From contig JADFHV010000068.1 in the NCBI GenBank assembly GCA_022566975.1, positions 1 through 9,162 of the forward strand: 9,162 bases of DNA, written 5' to 3'. The stretch comes from Chloroflexota bacterium (GTDB taxonomy: Bacteria > Chloroflexota > Dehalococcoidia > SAR202 > UBA11138). This document shows positions 1-5,588 of the stretch, piece by piece. The stretch's first letter is position 1, and the number at the start of each line of letters is the position of its first letter. A program made the translations under genes and the position numbers. The notes beneath the pieces are model-generated. The model did no database searches and had not been told where the DNA came from. It was given only the letters and a program-made list of their open reading frames with translations.

Positions 1-47
1 AGGGGAAAACCCTCCAGGGCGCCTACGGCATCGGCTCCATCGCTTAG
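1..47 (+). CDS. 3' end of an unidentified gene (partial)
   Basis: An open frame enters the window at position 3 and ends at TAG 45-47, encoding the tail GKTLQGAYGIGSIA. Only 14 codons are visible, so the family cannot be named. The reading is supported by tight packing: the stop lies 9 nt before the ATG of the next gene on the same strand, and that gene has no visible Shine-Dalgarno of its own, as expected for a translationally coupled operon partner. The frame could be open by chance over so short a stretch, so confidence is moderate. Confidence 0.5.
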   Translation, partial: GKTLQGAYGIGSIA

Positions 48-56
48 TCGACACCG

Positions 57-1202
57 ATGACTCGGGATGCTGAGCAGCGCCGCCGAATAGCGTCGGCTAT
101 CCGGGAGTACGATGCCCAGGGCTGGCATCGCACGGGCACCGCGGTTGACCACGTGTCGGGCGAATGGCTGGCCGGACTGGCGGCTAACATGGGCCTCGAG
201 CCGACCCTTGAGCCTTTCCCGCTTAGGCGCATCGACTCTCGGCATTGCTACGTGGAGATAGAGGGGCGCCGGGTGGCGGGCCTCCCTCTGTTCGACGGCG
301 GGTTCACCGACGCGGAGGGCGTCAGCGGCCGGCTCAAGCTACCCGGCGACGATGCTGACATAGACCTCGTGGAGGTCGCGCCGGGCGGCGGGGACCTTGA
401 GGCAGCCCGTCGCCCGGGCCGCGACCGGGCGGTCGTCGCCGTAACCATCGGCGGTGCACCCGGCCTGGCCGTGCGCAACGCTCCGGACTTCCTGGCTCCG
501 TTTGGCCCTCCGGTGCTCCAGGTGGCAGGCGAAGAACGGTGGTGGTTGGCCGAGCGCGCCGCTCATGGTTCGTTGTGCCGCGTCGTGGCCCATGTCGAGC
601 GTACGCCCGCGCAGGCCTACAACGTGGTCGCAGCCCTGGCCGGCGCCGACTCCAGCCTGCCTCCGCTGTTGGTCATGACTCCGCGCAGCGGCTGGTGGTG
701 CTGCGCCGCGGAGCGCGGAGGGGGCATTGCCTGCTGGCTGGAGGTGATGCGCGCCCTGGCGGAGGCCGGGACCGCCCACGATGTAATGTTCCTGGCCACT
801 ACGGGCCACGAGCTCGGGCATCTGGGGCTGGAGGCGTTCCTTCGAGGCCGGCCAGCTCTGGCAAAGGGCGCCCTCGCGTGGATGCACCTGGGGGCCTCCA
901 TCGGTGCCGCTCTGGAGCCCGGGCTCCACCTCCTGGCGTCAGATGACGAGCTGAAGGGGCTGACCCGTGACGCGATTACGGGCGCGGAGGCGACCATGCC
1001 AGAGGTCGCTCCCCGCGGCACCGTACCGGGTGGAGAGGCGCGGAACGTTCACGAGCGAGGCGGGCGCTACCTATCGCTGGCCGGAGGCCACGCACTCTTC
1101 CACCTCGAGTCCGACCGCTGGCCCTCGGCCGTGGACGTGGACTCGGTGGCAAGGTACGCCCGGGCGCTTGCCAGCGTTGCCGCCCAACTCGCCGGCCGTT
1201 AG
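57..1202 (+). CDS. Divergent M28-family-like metallopeptidase
   Basis: 381 residues resembling Zn-dependent M28 aminopeptidases. Residues 1-55 match the usual N-terminal helix (DHVSGEWLAG, then GLEPTLEPFPL), residues about 60-180 look like an inserted PA-type beta domain, and residues about 187-380 form the peptidase core. In the core, PPLLVMTPRSGWW (202-214) stands where the first metal histidine normally is. TTGHELGHLG (248-257) stands at the GEExGLLGS position that holds the catalytic and metal glutamates, and GHALFHLESD (344-353) supplies a late histidine. A histidine (H277) replaces the aspartate expected in the DMxG motif. Several canonical metal ligands are therefore changed, while H251, E252, H255, H277 and H349 could form a different site or the enzyme may be inactive. 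No signal peptide is visible, so it is probably cytoplasmic. The ATG at 57 has no clear Shine-Dalgarno and follows the preceding stop by 9 nt, suggesting coupling. The substrate is unknown. Confidence 0.8.
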   Translation: MTRDAEQRRRIASAIREYDAQGWHRTGTAVDHVSGEWLAGLAANMGLEPTLEPFPLRRIDSRHCYVEIEGRRVAGLPLFDGGFTDAEGVSGRLKLPGDDADIDLVEVAPGGGDLEAARRPGRDRAVVAVTIGGAPGLAVRNAPDFLAPFGPPVLQVAGEERWWLAERAAHGSLCRVVAHVERTPAQAYNVVAALAGADSSLPPLLVMTPRSGWWCCAAERGGGIACWLEVMRALAEAGTAHDVMFLATTGHELGHLGLEAFLRGRPALAKGALAWMHLGASIGAALEPGLHLLASDDELKGLTRDAITGAEATMPEVAPRGTVPGGEARNVHERGGRYLSLAGGHALFHLESDRWPSAVDVDSVARYARALASVAAQLAGR

Positions 1203-1230
1203 GCCCTCCTGGCGCAGGGCGATGCCGTCG

Positions 1231-1614
1231 TTAAGGGCACTCCTCCGGGCCGTCGTGCTGCGCAGTGATCCTCCCGGCCCGGTCGAAGCAGTAGAAATAG
1301 ATGGTGGTGGCATCCCGCAGGTAGACCGTCAGGTCCAGCCTGCCTGGCCCCGCAGTGAACTCGTTCCGCGAGGTGGTGGGGACAACATCCGGAGGTAGCG
1401 CCGCCAGTGCCTCCTCCGCTAGATACGAGTCTATAGCGGTCTGGATGGTGTCTCTCTCCGATTGCGCCCCGTTGGGACAGCAGACCCCGTCCCAGCTAGT
1501 AATAGAGCTCAGGGCCACGATCGCCAGTACGAGAGTCGCTCCCAGCCCGGTCCCGATGACAGCCCCTCGGAGCCACCACGTCCTAGGCCAGAGACGCTGT
1601 GCCCTCATTCGCAT
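1231..1614 (-). CDS. Small single-pass membrane protein with pilin-like C-terminal module
   Basis: 127 residues. A basic N-terminus (MRMRAQRLWPR) precedes one hydrophobic segment at about residues 14-38, giving a predicted N-in signal anchor. The rest should lie outside the membrane. Within it, SERDTIQTAIDSYLAEEAL (52-70) followed by YLRDATTIYFY (98-108) and FDRAGRITAQH (110-120) resembles the globular end of small type IV pilin-like proteins of Chloroflexota. The pilin leader (G before FTLxE) is absent, so this would be a membrane-anchored relative, not an assembled pilin. Cysteines 45, 46, 109 and 126 could form disulfides. The start ATG (1612-1614) has no good ribosome site; a second ATG two codons in is an alternative. 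The stop lies 28 nt from the converging peptidase stop. It is read in the same direction as the SPFH cluster but a strong hairpin lies between them, so it is probably transcribed separately. The pilin relation is inference from motif resemblance. Confidence 0.65.
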   Translation of the reverse strand: MRMRAQRLWPRTWWLRGAVIGTGLGATLVLAIVALSSITSWDGVCCPNGAQSERDTIQTAIDSYLAEEALAALPPDVVPTTSRNEFTAGPGRLDLTVYLRDATTIYFYCFDRAGRITAQHDGPEECP

Positions 1615-1658
1615 GGTGAGTGGCTACGATGGAGAGATCTGGCCTTGCTCATCGGAAC

Positions 1659-1692
1659 AAAGGCCCCGGTGTCGGTCGACGCCGGGGCCTTT
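1659..1692 (-). terminator. Rho-independent terminator of the SPFH cluster (bidirectional in form)
   Basis: AAAGGCCCCGG (1659-1669) pairs perfectly with CCGGGGCCTTT (1682-1692), and the stem continues inward (T-G wobble, then GTC/GAC) to a GGTC tetraloop, about 15 base pairs in all. On the - strand the hairpin is followed by TTTGTT and begins 25 nt beyond the stop of gene C (1717). It is the natural end of the A-B-C transcript. On the + strand it is followed by TTTTCC, but no + strand gene reads into it from nearby. Confidence 0.85.
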
Positions 1693-1716
1693 TCCCCTGC
1701 GGTCGGGAGAGGGAGC

Positions 1717-3663
1717 CTAGCTGGTCATGAGGCTGTCGCCGCAGTTGGGGCAGTGCTTGGTGCCGGCCGCGGACTCCTGCATGCAGCGGCGGCAGACGAC
1801 GACGCGCTGGGCCTGGCCTCCGGGAACTCCGGCGCCCGCTGGCGCCCCCGGAGCCTGCCGCTGACCCCCGCCGTAGGCGAAGGCCTTCGACACCTCGGAC
1901 TGGGTCTCCAGCGCCTTGTTGAACATCTCCTTCATCGTTTCCGTCATCTCGCGCTGGCTCTCACGTACCTGGGAGGCGGACTCCTTCTGCTCGGACAGGA
2001 GGCGCTCGTACATCTGCGTGGCCTGCTCGTTGTCGCCCCTCGCGGCCATCTCGGCCAGGGCCCCGCCCAGCTCGGGGTTTCGCTCCGAGGCCATGGCCAT
2101 GATCTGCTCCGGCGACATGTCCTTGAGGGCCTCCGTCTTGGCCAGGTCCGCCAGCAGTGGCGCCTTTTCGCCCTCTGCAACCGCGATGAGGGTATGCAGG
2201 GACAGGGTGTCCAGGGCCTGGGCGCTCTCCATCTCCCGGTCGTGTCGATCCCGCAGCTCCCTGAGGCGAAGGTCCAGCTCGCCCTCCTGGGTCTTCAGGG
2301 CAAGCTCCTGCTCCCCGGCAGCCGCTTCCAGCGCTATGCGAGCGGACTCCTGCTGGTTGAGACGGTCCTGGGCGTCCTTCTTCTCCTCCAGGGCCAGGCC
2401 CAGCTCTGCGTCCAGCCTCTCCGACTCCCTGGCGGCACCCCTGGCATCGGCGTTCGCCTTGGAATCGCCCACCTCCCTCTCCCACCGGGATGCGGCCTCC
2501 AGGTCCTCCTCGTTGCGCCGGTGCTCGCCCTCACGCCGCTGGGCCTCCAGGGTCAGGTCCACCCGCTTGAGCTCCGTCTCAAGCTGGCTCTCTATCCTGA
2601 GCCGCTCCAGGCCCATCTCTCCCTCGAGTTGCTCCCGGCTCAACCCGGCCTGCCGAGCAAGCTCGATTCGCTTGTAGTCGTACTCCTGCTCAATCTCGGC
2701 TATGCGCGTTACGTGGGCCCGCAGCCTCTCGTGGTCCTCGCCGGCCTCGCGGAGCGCGACGTTGAAGCGATCGAACTCGTCCTCCTTCAGGAGCTTGTCC
2801 CTGTCGGCGCTGCGGATGAAGTCCTCCAGGTCCTGCTCGGACTGGACCTTGTTCATCTCGTCCTGGCTGGTGGCCCTGCGCAGCCGCTCCCAGAGCTGGA
2901 CGCGCTTCTCGTAGGTGGCCGTCTTCTGGGTGTCCTCGGTTATGTCCTGGATGTCCGTCTCTACCGCGATGTCGAACAGCCGCTTGCGGCCCTCCAGCCC
3001 CGCCCGCTCCTCGGTGACCTGGAGCGACGTCTCCACGCGCTGGTTGACGGACTTGTCCCATATCTCGCAGCGGAAGTCCTTGACCTCCACGCGGCCGAAG
3101 GCCAGCCCGTAGCGGTTGAGCACCTCCTGCATATGCGTCTGCAACGTGATGGACAACTCGTCCCTCAGGGAGAGGTCCTCGGCCAGCTCCTTGATTGTGT
3201 GGCTACTGGCCCACACCTGGGCACCTTCGTTGAGCTCCGAGAAGACCAGGTTCCTGAGCTCATTGGTGCCGACGTAGTCCCGTGACGACATGAAGTTGCT
3301 CAGGAAGACCGACTCCCGGCCTGGGGCGAACCTGAGGGTAACGGTGAGGTTCACCGCGAACGGCACCGGGTCGTTGGTCAGCAGCCGGGGCAGGGCGATG
3401 TCCAGTGCCACCTCGGCGAGACTCACCAGCACGATGTGCTTTTTGCCCTTTCCTCCCAGGACGGCACCCAGGCCACCCTCGAGGACGTGCTCGCCCGGCT
3501 CGAGCCGCTGATCGTATCGGCCCTGGATCATGAGCAGACCGGTCGTACCCTCCTCGATGACGATCTTCTTGGAGAACATCCCCGAGAGGTCCTTCTCACC
3601 GAGTCTTGTTGCGAAGTCCCAGGTCTCTCTCACCCAGCGGTTGTTGGCTATTGTGGCGACCAT
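1717..3663 (-). CDS. SPFH/Band 7-like coiled-coil protein with C-terminal zinc ribbon (protein C)
   Basis: 648 residues. Residues about 29-205 have the shape of an SPFH/Band 7 (prohibitin-like) domain: SKKIVIEEGTTGLLM, then RYDQRLEPGEH, a PFAVNLTVTLRF strand, the TIKEL helix start, and RYGLAFGRVEVKDFR at the end. LEGRKRLFD (223-231) opens a very charged Glu/Arg/Leu-rich coiled coil to about residue 480. A conserved tail follows: TLIAVAEGEKAPLLADLAKT, SPEQIMAM (517-524), YERLLSEQKESA and KEMFNKALE. After a Gly/Pro/Ala linker (600-620) comes a zinc ribbon with C624, C627, C638 and C641 (CxxC-10-CxxC). There is no transmembrane segment or signal peptide, so it is probably cytosolic or peripheral; the N-terminal 28 residues could form an amphipathic helix. 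The start is supported by AAGGAGG 4 nt upstream of ATG. SPFH proteins are known to oligomerise into rings or scaffolds on membranes. This role is inferred here. It is paralogous to protein A and lies 42 nt after gene B. Confidence 0.85.
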   Translation of the reverse strand: MVATIANNRWVRETWDFATRLGEKDLSGMFSKKIVIEEGTTGLLMIQGRYDQRLEPGEHVLEGGLGAVLGGKGKKHIVLVSLAEVALDIALPRLLTNDPVPFAVNLTVTLRFAPGRESVFLSNFMSSRDYVGTNELRNLVFSELNEGAQVWASSHTIKELAEDLSLRDELSITLQTHMQEVLNRYGLAFGRVEVKDFRCEIWDKSVNQRVETSLQVTEERAGLEGRKRLFDIAVETDIQDITEDTQKTATYEKRVQLWERLRRATSQDEMNKVQSEQDLEDFIRSADRDKLLKEDEFDRFNVALREAGEDHERLRAHVTRIAEIEQEYDYKRIELARQAGLSREQLEGEMGLERLRIESQLETELKRVDLTLEAQRREGEHRRNEEDLEAASRWEREVGDSKANADARGAARESERLDAELGLALEEKKDAQDRLNQQESARIALEAAAGEQELALKTQEGELDLRLRELRDRHDREMESAQALDTLSLHTLIAVAEGEKAPLLADLAKTEALKDMSPEQIMAMASERNPELGGALAEMAARGDNEQATQMYERLLSEQKESASQVRESQREMTETMKEMFNKALETQSEVSKAFAYGGGQRQAPGAPAGAGVPGGQAQRVVVCRRCMQESAAGTKHCPNCGDSLMTS

Positions 3664-3667
3664 GGTG

Positions 3668-3674
3668 CCTCCTT
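3668..3674 (-). promoter_or_regulatory. Ribosome binding site of gene C
   Basis: The - strand reads AAGGAGG with 4 nt to the ATG at 3661-3663. It fixes the start of protein C and lies in the 42-nt B-C gap, which has no room for a separate promoter, consistent with co-transcription. Confidence 0.75.
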
Positions 3675-3705
3675 TGCTTGGTCCAGAGGGCTGCGCGGCG
3701 TCACT

Positions 3706-5262
3706 TTAGAGCTCCTTGAAGCCTTCCAGGAAGCCGAGCCTTTTAGAGAACGTTCGTTGGAAGTTGTCCAGGCCGGTGGCAAGGGCGTCTACGTCCTCCG
3801 TGTCAAGAGACGCCTTCGCAGTCTGGGCGCGGATGGACAGGTTTCGGGCGTGCCGTAGCATCTCCTCCTCGAAGCTGACCATGCGGGAAATACGCTGTGT
3901 CGGAAAGCCCTTGGCCGAGACGATAGTCGACGCCCTTGGCGCCGACTCGACCTCGGTCCTGAGCAGGTCCGTACGATTCTCGAGCCCGCTCAGGGCTTCC
4001 GCGACATCCTTCTTCTCCTGCTTGAAGGCGGTCAGCTTGGCGTCGGTGATGTCCGTTAGGGTGTTGGAGAGCTCGCGGCCCATCTGGCGGCGGATCAGCT
4101 CGTCGGTGGACATGCTGTTTTTCTTGGCCCACTTGTCCAGGCGAATCACGATCTCATCGCCCTTGCCCCCTCCAAGCCTCTTGATCTTAAAGACCAGGAA
4201 GAAAACCCACGAAAGAAGCCCCAATGCGACGCCCACTACCAGCACGATCCAGCTCGCAGCTACCGACGGTATCAGCTTGTAGGCGACGCCCACGACGGTG
4301 GCCAGCGGCCCTGCCGTCTTGAGGGCTTTCTCGGTGAACGAGGCGCTGCGGCGTTCGGGGGCGTACGCCTCGTCGCTCAGCTTCCGGGACAGCTTCTCGG
4401 ACCTGTCCACCACCTGAGCTTCGAGCCTGCGTCGCGAAGCCGTAGCAATGTCCTTCATGTAGTTGAAGAACGCCTGGTCGGTGCCGCCGTCGAACACCAG
4501 CTGGGCGCGCTCCGCCATCTCCCCCGTCGCCAGGCCCGAGTTAGTCAGCCTGGTGAGCAGGCTCTGTACGTCCTCTCTGCCAGGCTTCGTCCCTCCCTTG
4601 ATCAGCCTCTCGACTTCCGAAAGCTCGTCGAGAAGCTGGTTGGCCTCTTCGGGGTTGTGGAAGGCGACGAGGTCGACGCTTTCCAGACGAAGCCCTCTCT
4701 CCCCCAAGACGCTGCTCAGATGGGGCTGCAGCTCCGAGGTCAGCCGGTCCAGCGCTTCCTTGTCGTGACGCAGGGACTGGCCCTCGTTCTCGGTCACCTT
4801 GATCTGGACGATGTCGTCGACGCCCGCTGCGATAATGGACCCCAGCTCCGACGAGGAGAGGCGGTCACGGCCCCTGACGACGGTCCTGAAGAACAGCGAC
4901 GGCTCACTGACCGACACGGTGGTGTGGATGACCGCTTCCAGCGTCTCGTACCCTTTGGAGAGAAGGTTGGAGAAGTGCAGCAGCAGCCGAAAAGACCTGT
5001 TGTGGAGCCTCAGGACCTCCTTCTTGCCGAAGGCGAACCCCAGCACCGACCATCCGACGTTGGAGGCCCCGGTGCCCAGCTCCGAGTCCACGTTGCCGTT
5101 AACGGTAACGTAGCCTACCTGCTCCGCTCCGATAACCGCCTTCTTGCGCAGCAAGCCGGGCAGGTCCCCTATGGGCGTGCTCTCAGCCAGGAGCAGGGAC
5201 CCATCACCTTCGCCCGGTGGGCCCGAGCCCACGGCTACCTCTGGAGTTGCGGGTGTGCTCAT
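3706..5262 (-). CDS. Membrane-anchored SPFH-like protein (protein B)
   Basis: 518 residues. Residues about 36-200 align by eye with the SPFH-like domain of A and C: LRKKAVIGAEQVGYVTVNG, GNVDSELGTG, the hydrophobic FRLLLHFSNLLSKG stretch, AVIHTTVSVSEPSLFFRTV, RLSSSELGSII, and a final GLRLESVDLVAFHNP. After a helical region (205-310) a strong hydrophobic segment spans about 335-358 (SWIVLVVGVALGLLSWVFF), followed by basic KIKRL; residues 317-333 are weakly hydrophobic and could make a hairpin with it. The C-terminal 155 residues are helical and charged, with FEEEMLRHARNLSIRAQTA. There is no zinc ribbon and no SPEQIMAM tail. The positive-inside rule puts the C-terminal part in the cytoplasm; with a single crossing the SPFH part would be outside, with a hairpin both ends are inside. 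The ATG has an excellent AAGGAGG 6 nt upstream. It sits between A and C on the same strand and is the likely membrane partner of both (inference). The SPFH assignment is less sure than for A and C. Confidence 0.8.
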   Translation of the reverse strand: MSTPATPEVAVGSGPPGEGDGSLLLAESTPIGDLPGLLRKKAVIGAEQVGYVTVNGNVDSELGTGASNVGWSVLGFAFGKKEVLRLHNRSFRLLLHFSNLLSKGYETLEAVIHTTVSVSEPSLFFRTVVRGRDRLSSSELGSIIAAGVDDIVQIKVTENEGQSLRHDKEALDRLTSELQPHLSSVLGERGLRLESVDLVAFHNPEEANQLLDELSEVERLIKGGTKPGREDVQSLLTRLTNSGLATGEMAERAQLVFDGGTDQAFFNYMKDIATASRRRLEAQVVDRSEKLSRKLSDEAYAPERRSASFTEKALKTAGPLATVVGVAYKLIPSVAASWIVLVVGVALGLLSWVFFLVFKIKRLGGGKGDEIVIRLDKWAKKNSMSTDELIRRQMGRELSNTLTDITDAKLTAFKQEKKDVAEALSGLENRTDLLRTEVESAPRASTIVSAKGFPTQRISRMVSFEEEMLRHARNLSIRAQTAKASLDTEDVDALATGLDNFQRTFSKRLGFLEGFKEL

Positions 5263-5268
5263 CAGGCA

Positions 5269-5275
5269 CCTCCTT
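5269..5275 (-). promoter_or_regulatory. Ribosome binding site of gene B
   Basis: AAGGAGG on the - strand, 6 nt before the ATG at 5260-5262. It is the best Shine-Dalgarno in the window and decides the start of protein B. Confidence 0.85.
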
Positions 5276-5430
5276 ACAACAGCCTGTTAGCTCCAGTCAA
5301 GCCAATCATGGGAGCATCTCGGTCAGGTGGTACAGGGACTCAGGCCAGGGCAGCATGCGCGGCAGTTGGGGCTCCGTGGCTCTGGTAGACGCCCCTTTTT
5401 ACCTCGATGCCACTGGGCCCCTTGGCTGTG

Positions 5431-5437
5431 CCTCCTT
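5431..5437 (-). other. Orphan Shine-Dalgarno-like sequence without a gene
   Basis: The - strand reads GGTAAGGAGGCAC, nearly the same as the ribosome sites of B (GTAAGGAGGTGC) and C (AAGGAGGCAC). The only start nearby is a GTG about 17 nt further on that opens a 4-codon frame ending in TAA. It may be a leader element, a relic of a lost gene, or chance. Confidence 0.3.
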
Positions 5438-5509
5438 ACCTGCAAAACGAGTGATGCAGGACTTCGCAGGGGCGCGGAATTCGAAGCTCGTGATGCCGGA
5501 AACCGGCGA

Positions 5510-5519
5510 GAAAATTTTC
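5510..5519. repeat. AT-rich palindrome GAAAATTTTC
   Basis: A perfect 10-bp palindrome in a GC-rich setting, centred between 5514 and 5515. It coincides with the predicted transcription start of the candidate B promoter, a position where a repressor could act. The regulator is unknown, and a 10-bp palindrome can also be chance. Confidence 0.4.
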
Positions 5520-5525
5520 GCAAGA

Positions 5526-5554
5526 ATCCTAGCAGAACAGCGTCACTTAGGCAA
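5526..5554 (-). promoter_or_regulatory. Candidate sigma70 promoter for B-C
   Basis: On the - strand: TTGCCT (plus positions 5549-5554), a 17-nt spacer ending in TGC, then TAGGAT (5526-5531). Each hexamer matches the consensus at 4 of 6 bases, and the TGN before the -10 makes an extended -10. The layout TGC-TAGnnT repeats that of the promoter of gene A. It would give a leader of about 255 nt before gene B. Confidence 0.4.
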
Positions 5555-5588
5555 GCTAACCGGTCGATTGCAAAGAGGTCGCAACCCA

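Larger units (their letters stand above)
5263..5588. other. Non-coding interval between genes A and B (326 nt)
   Basis: I see no convincing gene here. The open frames in it lack ribosome sites and family resemblance. It holds a candidate promoter for B (5526-5554), a GAAAATTTTC palindrome (5510-5519), an orphan Shine-Dalgarno-like AAGGAGG (5431-5437) and the ribosome site of B. No clear terminator for A is visible, so A transcripts may read on into B. Confidence 0.6.

Noticed and set aside
1462..3285. A 607-codon open frame on the + strand opposite gene C
   Set aside because: It is the antisense shadow of a Glu/Leu/Arg-rich coiled coil: GAG and CTG codons read backwards as Leu and Gln, so stops are rare. 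The product is Leu/Gly/Gln-rich with no family resemblance and no suitable ribosome site.
5278..5300. TTGACT on the - strand close to gene B as a promoter -35
   Set aside because: At the right distance there is no -10 better than GTAAGG, and the position would put the transcript start on or after the ribosome site of B.
5369..5400. GGGGC...GCCCC followed by TTTTT on the + strand, terminator-like
   Set aside because: The stem is only about 5 bp with a long loop, and it is oriented for the + strand where no gene reads in. On the - strand it has no T tract.
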